Source of the DNA: CAXBCP01 sp038120765
GTDB lineage: Bacteria > Pseudomonadota > Alphaproteobacteria > MPNO01 > UBA830
Direction of reading: 5' to 3'
NCBI GenBank assembly: GCA_038120765.1
Contig: JAYOMI010000029.1
Span: 1-37,039, forward strand
DNA length: 37,039 bases
The position numbers and the translations under genes are program-made. Positions 25,134 through 33,424 of the stretch are shown in pieces. A model generated the notes under the pieces. The model was not told where the DNA came from, made no database searches, and was given only the letters and a program-made list of their open reading frames with translations. How positions within the stretch are numbered: position 1 is the stretch's first letter; every line of letters begins with the position of its first letter.

Positions 25134-25760
25134 TCAGAACCGGAAGGCCTCGCGCGCACCGTCAATAACGAACTGAACAGCGAGCGCGGACAGGACGACC
25201 CCGAATATGCGGGTGAGTACGTTGACGCCGGTCACCCCGACACGGTCAAGTATTTTCGCGCCGAAGATCAGCACGCCCAGGTTCAGAATAAGTGCCGCAA
25301 GCATTGCCGCGATAACCGCAGCTTTGGAGAAGAAATCGCCGTCCGCCTGGCTCATCAGCAGCAGTATCGACGCCATTGCGCCGGGTCCGGCGATCAGCGG
25401 TATCCCGAGCGGGAAAACCGCAACATCCGAACGATGGGCGGCCTCTTCCTCCTCTCCGCTGGTCGTCGTCCGCAGGCCCGAATGCCGTGCAAACACCATT
25501 TCGACGGCCAGCAGCATCAGCAAGACGCCCCCCGCAATCTTGAAAGCCGGCAGGGAGATTCCGAGCGCCCTGAGAAACTGTTCCCCGACGATGCCGAATA
25601 CCAACATGATTGCCGCCGCGATCAGCGTCGCCCGCACCACGATACGGCGTCTTTCCGCCGACGTTTCATGTTGCGTGATCGACATCAGGATCGGCACGTT
25701 GCCCAACGGGTCGAAAATCACAAACAAGGTAACAAATGCCGTCGAGGCCAGTTCCAGCAT
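25134..25760 (-). CDS. MarC-family integral membrane protein
   Basis: This 208-aa protein has six hydrophobic helices and the family start LASTAFVTLFVIFDPLGNVPIL, plus PLGIPLIAGPGAMASILLL in the second half. The MarC/UPF0056 family has no established transport substrate despite its old link to multiple antibiotic resistance. A cytoplasmic Glu-rich loop (TTTSGEEEEAAH) separates the halves. The ATG at 25760 is five bases after the cbpM stop, so it is probably cotranscribed with the DnaJ-like pair. Confidence 0.92.
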   Translation of the reverse strand: MLELASTAFVTLFVIFDPLGNVPILMSITQHETSAERRRIVVRATLIAAAIMLVFGIVGEQFLRALGISLPAFKIAGGVLLMLLAVEMVFARHSGLRTTTSGEEEEAAHRSDVAVFPLGIPLIAGPGAMASILLLMSQADGDFFSKAAVIAAMLAALILNLGVLIFGAKILDRVGVTGVNVLTRIFGVVLSALAVQFVIDGAREAFRF

Positions 25761-25765
25761 GAACG

Positions 25766-26098
25766 TCAGTCGCCGCCGCCATGGGGGTAAAGTCGGGCGC
25801 CGATCCGCTGGCGCACGTCTTCCGGTTCCCGGTTCACCGCCTCGGCCAGCCGGCGGACCTGATCGCGCAGCCCGTGCACCTGGTCGAGCAACGGCAGGAT
25901 GACATCCATCGCATCCGCATCCAGCTCCAGTTCGGTCCGGAACTCACGGATCAGGCGGACCCGCGCGACGTCTATCTCCCGGAAACGGAAGCCCACCTCG
26001 CCCTCTTCCGGCGCGAGCCAGCCGCGTTCAATCCAGAGATAAAGCGTCTCCCGCCGAAGATCCGTAAACAGGCCGAGAACTTCCCTCTCTTCGATCAT
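25766..26098 (-). CDS. cbpM: Chaperone modulator CbpM
   Basis: This 110-aa MerR-like winged helix protein (MIEEREVLGLFTDLRRETLYLWIERGWLAPEEG, RFREIDVARVRLIREF) ends in a coiled helix (LDQVHGLRDQVRRLAEAVN). CbpM binds the J-domain of CbpA and inhibits it. The start overlaps the end of the cbpA gene (ATGA), the usual arrangement. The recognition of an adjacent CbpA-type partner makes the assignment strong. Confidence 0.9.
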   Translation of the reverse strand: MIEEREVLGLFTDLRRETLYLWIERGWLAPEEGEVGFRFREIDVARVRLIREFRTELELDADAMDVILPLLDQVHGLRDQVRRLAEAVNREPEDVRQRIGARLYPHGGGD

Positions 26099-27048
26099 GT
26101 GACTTTCTCCATCCCGGCACGGGGATTGGAGGCGTGGTCGGCCGCCCATTTTTCCATGAAGATTTTCAGGTCGTCATCGGGCGTATCCGGCAGAACCACG
26201 CGGAGCGTGACGATCTGGTCGCCGGTCGCACCGGGCGATGCGCCGCCCGGTCTTACGGGCAAGCCCTTCCCCCGCAGCCGCAACGTATCCCCTGTGTTCG
26301 AGCCGGCCGGAATGGTCATCGCGACCTTGCCGGTCACCGTCGGCACCGTGACTTTCGCGCCCAGGACGGCTTCATTTATCGCGACCGGCAGATCCAGGTG
26401 GATGTCCGATCCCTGACGCTGAATCCGCGGGTGCGGCGCGACCTGGACTTCGTCAATGGCATCGCCGGTCTCGCCGCCGCCGATCCCGGGAGCGCCCTGG
26501 CCGCGCCGTCTCCGGACGTGACCGTCTGCCTGACCGGCCGGAATGGAAATTTCGAGAGACTTGCCGTCGGGCATCGTCACGCGCTTCTTTGCCCCCGCCG
26601 CGGCTTCCAGAAACGACACTTCCATCGTGTAGTGCGTATCCCGGCCGCGCATCCGGATGTTGCCGCGCCTGCCGCCCGGACCCGCGCCGCCCGCGGCCCG
26701 GTCGCGGAACAGATCGGCGAATATGTCGCCAATATCCTCGTAACCTGCGGCGGAGGAATACGGCTGCTCGCCGCTGGCGCCCGCGTATTGGCGGTAGTAC
26801 TGCTTCGGCGTCTCATTGCCTTCGGCGTCGATCTCGCCCGCATCGTATTGCCGGCACTTTTCAGGGTCCGACAGGATGTCGTTGGCGCGCTGGATATCCT
26901 TGAATGTCGCCTCCGCGGCGGCATCGCCGGGATTCAGATCCGGATGATGCTTTTTCGCAAGCGCGCGATAGGCTTTGCGAATGACCTCCGGCGTTGCGTC
27001 GCGGGCAACGCCGAGAACGGCATAAAGGTCTTTGGGCGTATCAGCCAC
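26095..27048 (-). CDS. cbpA: DnaJ-like co-chaperone CbpA
   Basis: This 317-aa protein has an N-terminal J-domain (DLYAVLGVARDATPEVIRKAYRALAKKHHPDLNPG; the HPD motif activates DnaK) and a Gly-rich linker (GGAGPGGRRG). The two C-terminal substrate-binding domains follow without the zinc-finger of DnaJ, as in CbpA. The start is GTG 27048, preceded by AGGAG at six bases; an upstream ATG-like extension is not supported. In the first C-domain the usual VLRLRGQG is VRRRRGQG, a local increase in charge. It is cotranscribed with cbpM and the MarC gene. Confidence 0.92.
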   Translation of the reverse strand: MADTPKDLYAVLGVARDATPEVIRKAYRALAKKHHPDLNPGDAAAEATFKDIQRANDILSDPEKCRQYDAGEIDAEGNETPKQYYRQYAGASGEQPYSSAAGYEDIGDIFADLFRDRAAGGAGPGGRRGNIRMRGRDTHYTMEVSFLEAAAGAKKRVTMPDGKSLEISIPAGQADGHVRRRRGQGAPGIGGGETGDAIDEVQVAPHPRIQRQGSDIHLDLPVAINEAVLGAKVTVPTVTGKVAMTIPAGSNTGDTLRLRGKGLPVRPGGASPGATGDQIVTLRVVLPDTPDDDLKIFMEKWAADHASNPRAGMEKVT

Positions 27049-27154
27049 GGAAAACTCCTGTTCAATGCCCGCCAACATGGCAAGATATAAATCTGGTTAC
27101 TGCGAGCACAACTTCCAGATATGGCAGTAACGGCATCAGGGACGGTTCCTCATG

Positions 27155-28285
27155 CTACCCGTCCCGCTTGCGCCATCCGATCCAGCCTTTCGACCGGAAA
27201 AAGAAAATCATCCCCAGCGCGACCGCGCACATGATCCCGAGAGCGAACGGATATCCCAGATACCAGCCGAGTTCCGGCATGTTCCAGGGCGAGCGGCCCC
27301 GGTCGAAATTCATCCCGTAGAGGCTGGCGATAAAGCCGAGCGGCATGAAGATCGTCGCGATGATCGTCAGCACCTTCATGATCTCGTTCATCCGCATGTT
27401 CACCGCGGACAAATGGAGTTCGATCAGGATCGACATCTGATCGCGATAGTTTTCGATCAGGTCGATGATCTGAATCGTATGATCGTAGCAGTCGCGCAGA
27501 TAGAATGTCGTCTCATCGCGAAAGGCGGATGAAGGGTTCGCAGACAGGGCGTGCGCCATGTCGCGCAGCGGCCAGACAGCACGGCGCATCTCAAGCAGTT
27601 CGCGGCGCAGGCGATGAATGGTCGGCAGCAGGGTTTCGTCGCTGCGCATCGCCATCGCATCTTCGATTTCTTCTATCTGCTCGCCGAGGCGTTCAATGAT
27701 GGGAAAGTAGGAATCGATCACGGCGTCGATCACGGCGTAGGCCAGATAATCCGCGCCGCGCGTCCGGAGAATGGATCCGTCCCGACGCAGGCGCATCCGC
27801 ACCGGATCGAGACATCGCCCCGATCTCTCACGGAACGTCACGACAAAGTCCTTGCCCACAAAGATCGAGAGCTGTTCGGTCCCGAAGGCCTCTTCTCCGA
27901 CAGGTTCGCGGATTACCGCGAAGGTGTGATCTTCGTAGTCCTCGGTCTTCGGGCGCTGATGAACGTTCAATACGTCTTCAAGCGCGAGGGAATGAATGCC
28001 GAAGATGTTGCCGATTTCCTCAATGACCCGGGTATTTCCGAGCCCGACGACGTCAATCCAGACCACAGGATACCGGCCATGGATATCGCGGATGCCTGCG
28101 GTATCCACAGCGTCAAATTCATCCAGCGTGCCCTCCCCGAAAGCATATATGTGTATTGCCGGGGCCGCGGCATGCGGGTCTGCGACAAGGGTTCCGGGCG
28201 GGGAACCGGGAGGCGCGCGCCGGGTCGATGCGACCGGGCGCGATCCCCCGGGATACCTGAAAGTCTTGGTCCGCTTCTTTCTCAT
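27155..28285 (-). CDS. corA: CorA-type magnesium/cobalt transporter
   Basis: This 376-aa protein has a large cytoplasmic funnel domain, a long pore helix and two C-terminal membrane helices. The signature YGMNF follows helix 1 (IFMPLGFIASLYGMNFD). It imports Mg2+ (or Co2+/Ni2+). ATG 28285 is chosen because GAGG stands six bases before it. The first 45 residues are basic and Pro-rich and seem poorly conserved. It is followed on the same strand by cbpA after 106 bp and preceded by a second, ZntB-like member. Confidence 0.93.
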   Translation of the reverse strand: MRKKRTKTFRYPGGSRPVASTRRAPPGSPPGTLVADPHAAAPAIHIYAFGEGTLDEFDAVDTAGIRDIHGRYPVVWIDVVGLGNTRVIEEIGNIFGIHSLALEDVLNVHQRPKTEDYEDHTFAVIREPVGEEAFGTEQLSIFVGKDFVVTFRERSGRCLDPVRMRLRRDGSILRTRGADYLAYAVIDAVIDSYFPIIERLGEQIEEIEDAMAMRSDETLLPTIHRLRRELLEMRRAVWPLRDMAHALSANPSSAFRDETTFYLRDCYDHTIQIIDLIENYRDQMSILIELHLSAVNMRMNEIMKVLTIIATIFMPLGFIASLYGMNFDRGRSPWNMPELGWYLGYPFALGIMCAVALGMIFFFRSKGWIGWRKRDG

Positions 28286-28356
28286 TCTGTGCCTCAATTA
28301 TCCGGGCTTCCGACCCGCGGCGACCACCTCAAACAGCGGCTCTCTGTCTCAGGCGG

Positions 28357-29376
28357 CTATATCCATCTGAGTTTCCTCAGCAGCCAGTATTCCACGAAGC
28401 CAAGCACGATGAGACCGACTCCCACCGACGCGAACGACCATGGCCATTTCTCGCCGGGAATTCCCCCGACATTGATTCCGAGCAAACCCGTCAGCAGACC
28501 AAGCGGCAGAAATATCGCCGCGATAACAGACAGGACGTAAGTATTCTTGTTCAGCCGCTCCGCCAGCCTGCTCGACAGTTCATCCTGCACCACGGCGGCG
28601 CGCTCCCGCGCCGAATCCAGTTCCTCGACATAGCGGGTTATCTTGTCGGCGACCTCGCGCAGACGCAGCCGGTCGCCCGGGGCCATCCAGTCGACGGGAT
28701 CGTTGACCAGCCGCTGGATCGCCTCCCGGTTCGGTCCGATAAACCGCCTCAGACCGATTGCCTCGCGCCGGATCGCGCTGAGTTGCAGACGGAGATCGTG
28801 GCTTTCGGCGGTCACCACCGCTTCTTCGAGATCGTCGACACGTTCGTCCAGGGTCGAAATAACGCCGCCCATCCGCACCGTCAGCCCGTCAGCCAGCATG
28901 ATCACCAGTTCTGCAGGCGTGGTGGGCGCAAAGTTGCGGCGGATCGCTTCGCGTACGTCGTCCACTGCCATCAGCCGTCGACGACGAACGCTGATGACCT
29001 GCCTGCCGTCGCACCACAGGCGCAGCGAGACCATGTCCTCCGTGTCCTCCTCGGGGTTCAGGTTCACGCCGCGGATATCGATCATGATCCCCTCATCGAA
29101 CGCCGTGGTGCGCGGACGGCTCTCCGCCGCGAGCATCGCCTCGCAGGCGATCCCCGGTAATCCGCTGCTGCCGGTCAGGAACTCCCGGGTGCCGACCGCA
29201 TCGCGTTGCAGATGAATCCACGGGAAGCCCGGCCTGTCCCACGAATCGCCGAGTTCCTGCAGGTCCGCCCAGGACATCGCGGTCGCACCTTTCCGTCCAT
29301 CGAACCAGAAGGCGTCGATCAGCGCGGCGGAAGCGTCTTTCCTATGGGTCGTCGGCGGGTTTTCCGTATCATTCAC
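28357..29376 (-). CDS. zntB: ZntB-like CorA-family zinc/divalent-cation transporter
   Basis: This 339-aa protein is similar in layout to CorA: cytoplasmic domain, long helix with ERVDDLEEAVV, then two membrane helices. The loop motif is GINVGGIPG rather than GMN, which is typical of ZntB-type transporters, and the basic RLAERLNKNTYVLSVIAAIFLPLGLLTGLLG precedes it. GTG 29376 with GGAG eight bases upstream is the better start than the ATG 26 codons earlier. It probably moves Zn2+ or another divalent cation. Its pairing with a GMN-type CorA 71 bp away suggests complementary metal specificities. Confidence 0.85.
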   Translation of the reverse strand: MNDTENPPTTHRKDASAALIDAFWFDGRKGATAMSWADLQELGDSWDRPGFPWIHLQRDAVGTREFLTGSSGLPGIACEAMLAAESRPRTTAFDEGIMIDIRGVNLNPEEDTEDMVSLRLWCDGRQVISVRRRRLMAVDDVREAIRRNFAPTTPAELVIMLADGLTVRMGGVISTLDERVDDLEEAVVTAESHDLRLQLSAIRREAIGLRRFIGPNREAIQRLVNDPVDWMAPGDRLRLREVADKITRYVEELDSARERAAVVQDELSSRLAERLNKNTYVLSVIAAIFLPLGLLTGLLGINVGGIPGEKWPWSFASVGVGLIVLGFVEYWLLRKLRWI

Positions 29377-29522
29377 GCGCAAGTCTCCATCGGCGATATA
29401 CAGCGAGAGGTTTCTCCAGCATCGGTCGGAGTTTGGAGCGCGCAGCGCCCGCATACAATGGAGTCATAGCCGATTCTCTCGGTTCCGAGAATGCGGATGG
29501 ATCGCCATTCGGATCGTCACGG

Positions 29523-30881
29523 TTAAGGCCCGCCGACCGTATCGAGAAATACCAGAAGGATCATCATGGGGGCGACAAGCCGCAGCAGCCAGTACCAGAC
29601 GCCCCCTGCAAGGCTCCCCAACAGTCCGGACGCGGACAGGATATCATTCCGGCTGAGGAACCACCCCGCATACAGACAAACCAGGACGCCCCCCCCAACG
29701 GCAGAAGATAGTTAGACACTCCCTGATTGACGAAATCGAAGACACTTTCTCCCGTTAGCCGGACGTCCGAGCACAGACCGTAACTCAGCGCAGACGGAAT
29801 ACCGAGAACGAACGCCACGCAACCGGTCAATGTCGCGGCGCGGCGGCGGCTCAGCGGGCTGCGGTGAAGCAAACTCGCAACCGGCACCTCGAGCAGTGAC
29901 ATCATCGACGTCAGTGCCGCAGCGGACAGAAGACCGAAAAAAACGATCCCGGCGACACTGCCGTAAGGCATGACGAGAAATATCTGCGGCAAGGTGATAA
30001 AGGCAAGCTCGGGTCCTGCGGCGGGGTCCATCCCGAAGGCAAAGACCGCGGGAAAGATCGCCAGTCCCGCCACCACCGCGAAGAGAGTATCGCCGATTGC
30101 GATCGCGACCGCAGAACGTGGAATCCGGGTGCCGGGAGTGATGTAAGCTGAATAGGTTATGAATACCGCCATACCGACCCCCAGGGAAAAGAAAGCCTGA
30201 CCGATCGCGGCGACAATAACCTCACCCTTCAGCACAGCGCCCCAATCGGGCGAAAACAGAAACGTCCAGCCCTTAGCCGATCCGGGCAGCGTCGCGCCGT
30301 AAACCGCAAGTACGATGATGCTGAAGGCAAGCAGCGGCATCAGGATCCGGTTGGCCGCCTCGATGCCTCTGCGAACGCCCCCCGCAACGACGAATACGGT
30401 CAGCGCCAGCATCGCGAAAAGCCATCCGACAGGGGCGACAGGGTGAGCAATGAATTCCCGGTAATACCCGCCATAGCCCGCAGCGGCGGCCTTTCACAAT
30501 GCCCCGCTGACGGCTCCGGTGAAATACTTCAGCGACCATCCGGTCACGACCGCATAAAAGCTGAGAATCAGGACGCAGCCGAGCACAGCCACCCACCCTG
30601 CATAGCGCCATGGCGACCGCGGCGCATCCAGGGTGAAGGCTGCCATGGCATCGGCTGCCCCGCGTCGGCCAAGGGCCATCTCCCCGATAATAATCGGCAG
30701 CCCCACCAGCAGCACGCTTACGGCATAGACGATCAGGAAAGCGCCGCCGCCGTTTTCGCCGGCTACATAGGAGAAACGCCAGATATTGCCAAATGCCAAC
30801 GGCCGAACCGATTGTCGCCAGGACAAAGCCGGTGCTGGTTCCCCATTGCTCACGGGGCGGCGGTGCTCGATCTTCTGACAC
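29523..30881 (-). pseudogene. Sodium:neurotransmitter symporter (SNF) family protein, decayed
   Basis: The frame from about GTG 30881 reads REQWGTSTGFVLATIGSAVG, then shifts near 30795 where one base too many precedes GNIWRFSYVAGENGGGAF, the SNF hallmark of TM1. The new frame runs to TGA at 30494-30496, where a Trp codon (TGG) is expected, and continues in the same frame (KAAAAGYGGYYREF). It goes on through ten more helices down to SNYLLPLGG. A run of eight G (C8 at 29689-29696) then shifts the frame once more; the expected C-terminus ends at TAA 29525-29523. Three separate lesions, including a substitution, argue for a true pseudogene of an amino-acid:Na+ symporter and not only for sequencing error. 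Confidence 0.8.
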
Positions 30882-30990
30882 GTTTACTACGTCGCGGGCG
30901 GCAGTATGGAAAGACGCCAACGGTAAACCGGCCGGAAATTTTGTCTTTAATCGAAATCAACGGGCAGATTCAGGGGATGCGTGCCTGCGA

Positions 30991-31602
30991 TCAGGGCCGG
31001 ACGAGCGCGTAGTTGTAGACCTTTTTCACGCCATCCCCCTCTTCGAGCCTGGCCATCGCTTTTTTCAGTTCCTCACGCGACCGCGCGCGGCCCATCAGGT
31101 AGAGATTGCCGAACGGATCGCCGGTAACACGGAAGTTCACATCGGCAACGCCTGCCGTCCCGATCAACCGCGCCATCGCTTTCGTCTCGAACGCGAGAAC
31201 ATCCTTCCAGTCCATCATACGGCCGGCGGCGATGGCTTCATCCTTTGCTTTTTCGGTCATATAGGTGACGTGCCAGTAAAGCTTCTTGACGCCTTCGACA
31301 TCGCGCACGCCTTTTTCGAACTTGCGATAGGTCTCGCCCTCGGCGAACAGACCGGTGACCAGGAGACGCTGTTCGTAGATCTGGGTCGATGCCTTTATCG
31401 TGCCCAGTTCCGCCATGACCTTGTTGACATCAATGACAATCGCATTGTCGCGCGCCAGATCCGACGATGAACGCGCCTCTATCGCGCGGTCTATCAGGGT
31501 TTTCGGACCAAGGAGGATATCGCTGAGTTGGGCGGACGCGGGCACGGCAGCGGCGGTCACAGAAACGGCAAATGCGAGAACGGCTGACAGGGGACGACGC
31601 AT
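30991..31602 (-). CDS. BON-domain (OsmY-like) periplasmic protein
   Basis: This 203-aa protein has a signal peptide (MRRPLSAVLAFAVSVTAAAVPASA-Q). Two BON domains follow: IDVNKVMAELGTIKAST...RLLVTGLFAEGETYRKFEKGVRDVEGVKKLYW and VNFRVTGDPFGNLYLMGRARSREELKKAMARLEEGDGVKKVYNY. BON domains bind phospholipid surfaces. OsmY-like proteins act in periplasmic stress and DolP-like outer-membrane integrity. The start ATG 31602 has GGAG seven bases upstream. It could have a role in envelope homeostasis. Confidence 0.85.
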   Translation of the reverse strand: MRRPLSAVLAFAVSVTAAAVPASAQLSDILLGPKTLIDRAIEARSSSDLARDNAIVIDVNKVMAELGTIKASTQIYEQRLLVTGLFAEGETYRKFEKGVRDVEGVKKLYWHVTYMTEKAKDEAIAAGRMMDWKDVLAFETKAMARLIGTAGVADVNFRVTGDPFGNLYLMGRARSREELKKAMARLEEGDGVKKVYNYALVRP

Positions 31603-31681
31603 GAAAGCACTCCGGACAATTGATACTGAAGTTAGTATCGCCACGAATTAGGGCGATTTAAAGGCATTCCGCCGACACAAT

Positions 31682-31725
31682 GATTCCTCGGCGATTCCTC
31701 GGCGATTTCGCGGCGATTCCGCGGC
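31682..31725. repeat. 11-bp tandem repeat, four units
   Basis: GATTCCTCGGC, GATTCCTCGGC, GATTTCGCGGC, GATTCCGCGGC in direct succession, then a degenerate fifth unit (GATTACACAGGC). The period is near one DNA helical turn. It lies between the end of the nucleotidyltransferase gene and the start of the BON gene, in the latter's upstream region. Confidence 0.9.
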
Positions 31726-31748
31726 GATTACACAGGCGGAGTGACCGC

Positions 31749-32510
31749 TTATCTCAGACCCGCGTCGATCAGGGGCATAATCTCTGTATTGGCCTTGATG
31801 ACATCCTGTGGAAAATCGATCTCGATCCAGGGAGTGCCGCTGATATCCTCGAGGCCGAATTCGGACGGCGCGTCGAGGATCGCATCCCGGATAACCTCTT
31901 CGTAAGGCGCTTGCCGGTCGCCTCGGGAGACGTAGCCTCTGGCGCGACGGGTCAGGTTTTCTGCCATCGCAGGCGACCATTTGAAAAAACCGACGGATTC
32001 CCCGCACCAGTCGAACTGCGTATCGACGATTTTCCGGAAATCGACCAGGTTGGACTGCCCGCGTACGCAGATTTTCACGGGTTCGTCTCCCTCTTCGAAA
32101 TCGCGGTCGATCAGCAGGCAATTCGCATGGGACGAATTGGCGAGCCGCGCCAGAATCTTCGGATCATAGAGTACGTCGGCATCCATCAGAATGACCGGGC
32201 CCCCGGCACCGGTCATCGCCTCGCCAAGAACCGCCATCGTGATGACGCTGCCCTCTTCGAAATCTGGATTGTAGACGAACTCGATTTCCCCGGGAAAATC
32301 AGCTGCTGCAGCCTCCGCCTTCAGGTCGTCCGCGCGATAGCCGGTACCGATCACGATGCTGCTGACGCCGACCCGAGCGAGATTATCGATGTGGCGGGCC
32401 AAAAGCGACTTCCCGCCAAATTCGAGCAGGGCCTTAGGCGGTTTGTCTTCCACCGCGCCAAGGCGGTTTCCGACACCCGCAGCGAGGATACAGGCGCGCG
32501 CGACAGTCAT
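31749..32510 (-). CDS. LicC-like nucleotidyltransferase
   Basis: This 253-aa GT-A-fold nucleotidyltransferase has the nucleotide loop ILAAGVGNRLG, Lys-containing KPPKALLEFGGKSLL, the metal-binding VILMDADVLYD and a second acidic pair in EIDFPQDV. The pattern is closest to phosphocholine cytidylyltransferases (LicC) and 2-aminoethylphosphonate cytidylyltransferases (PntC). Next to a phosphonate locus, CMP-activation of a phosphonate or of a phospho-alcohol is the best guess; a sugar-1-phosphate nucleotidyltransferase is the alternative. The gene diverges from hpnM-pepM across a 215-bp region holding an inverted repeat. GGAG stands nine bases before ATG 32510. Confidence 0.82.
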   Translation of the reverse strand: MTVARACILAAGVGNRLGAVEDKPPKALLEFGGKSLLARHIDNLARVGVSSIVIGTGYRADDLKAEAAAADFPGEIEFVYNPDFEEGSVITMAVLGEAMTGAGGPVILMDADVLYDPKILARLANSSHANCLLIDRDFEEGDEPVKICVRGQSNLVDFRKIVDTQFDWCGESVGFFKWSPAMAENLTRRARGYVSRGDRQAPYEEVIRDAILDAPSEFGLEDISGTPWIEIDFPQDVIKANTEIMPLIDAGLR

Positions 32511-32640
32511 TGTGCAGGTCTCCGGCTATCGGGATATTCAGGGTCTTCGGGCAACTCGGCTGCAACCTAGATAAAAACATCCGCGCTGTCATTCGCCGCT
32601 ACCCGCCTTCCGGAATAGCCCGACACTTATACAAGGGATC

Positions 32641-32661
32641 GATACAGGGGATCATTGTATC
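32641..32661. promoter_or_regulatory. Inverted repeat in the divergent phosphonate-locus promoter region
   Basis: GATACA-N9-TGTATC is a perfect inverted repeat. A further ATACAA (32629-32634) faces TTGTAT (32655-32660). It lies about 65 bases upstream of the hpnM-like start and 130 from the divergent nucleotidyltransferase. It could serve as an operator for both. A TATAGT hexamer follows at 32682-32687. Confidence 0.4.
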
Positions 32662-32725
32662 AAACGCCGTGCGTGCCCAGATATAGTATTGGATTGACCG
32701 CGTTCGGTCGGCGTGGAGAAAGTGC

Positions 32726-33388
32726 TTGTTGAACAAATCATTATTCTGCGTTTCCGTGTTTGGAATGCTGCTCTCCCTGACCGCGGGAAGCGTTACTGCG
32801 CAAACGACGGCCACGCCAAATCCGGCAATGGCGGAATCGCGCGCGGCGGCGAAGCCCGAAGCGCTGATCGCGGGTTTCAATGCGATGCTCCTGACGGTGA
32901 TGCGCGACGCCAGGCAACTGAAATATGCCGGGCGCCGGGAGATGCTGCGGAAAACACTGTTCGACGTGTACCATTTGCCCGTGATGGCGCGGATTGCGGT
33001 CGGAGCGCACTGGCGGGCTCTGTCTCCTGCGCAGCAGGCGACCCTTGTCACCCATTTCAGCGATCTTACTCTCGCGACCTATGCCAACCGGTTTAGCAGC
33101 TGGTCTGGAGAAAAATTCGAGATGCGCGGCGTGGAGCCGGTACGCGACAAGACGGTCCTGGTCAAAACCGCGATCATCCGGCCGAATGACAAGCCTGTGG
33201 AAATCAATTACCTGATGCGCCAATTCGCGGCAGGCTGGAAGGTGATCGACGTCTTCCTCAAGGAATCCTATTCCGAGCTGGCGACCAAACGATCGGAATA
33301 TTCCAGCATACTCCGACGTGAGGGCTTCGATGAACTTATTCGTCAGCTTGATGCCAAGGTCGCGCAATACGCCAGCACCCCGGATTGA
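32726..33388 (+). CDS. hpnM: HpnM/MlaC-family periplasmic lipid-transport-like protein
   Basis: This 220-aa protein has a signal peptide (KSLFCVSVFGMLLSLTAG, cleavage near TAQ). The mature domain has FDVYHLPVMARIAVGAHWRALSPAQQATLVTHFSDLTLATYANRFSSWSGEKFE, characteristic of MlaC/Ttg2D proteins and specifically the hopanoid-associated HpnM group. MlaC proteins shuttle lipids through the periplasm. The start is TTG 32726, with GGAG seven bases upstream; no ATG gives a complete signal peptide. It stands first in the plus-strand run tlpA-like, pepM, ppd. HpnM versus plain MlaC cannot be settled here, but other hpn genes in the window support HpnM. Confidence 0.82.
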   Translation: MLNKSLFCVSVFGMLLSLTAGSVTAQTTATPNPAMAESRAAAKPEALIAGFNAMLLTVMRDARQLKYAGRREMLRKTLFDVYHLPVMARIAVGAHWRALSPAQQATLVTHFSDLTLATYANRFSSWSGEKFEMRGVEPVRDKTVLVKTAIIRPNDKPVEINYLMRQFAAGWKVIDVFLKESYSELATKRSEYSSILRREGFDELIRQLDAKVAQYASTPD

Positions 33389-33390
33389 TA

Positions 33391-33424
33391 TGAAAGCGAT
33401 GCTGCTGTGAAAGAAATGCTGCTG
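33391..33424 (+). repeat. 17-bp tandem duplication over the start of the thioredoxin gene
   Basis: TGAAAGCGATGCTGCTG (33391-33407) is followed directly by TGAAAGAAATGCTGCTG (33408-33424), with two mismatches. The first copy makes the ATG at 33390 read MKAMLL then stop. The second copy, entered at GTG 33407, gives the functional frame. With one copy removed, ATG-AAA-GAA-ATG would be the natural start. Confidence 0.8.

Noticed and set aside
29473..29492. Hairpin ATTCTC…GAGAAT between ZntB and the SNF pseudogene
   Set aside because: No T-run on either side, so it cannot be called a terminator.
30494..30496. TGA in the SNF gene considered as selenocysteine
   Set aside because: The position aligns with Trp in the family, no SECIS-like hairpin is evident, and the gene carries two further frameshifts.
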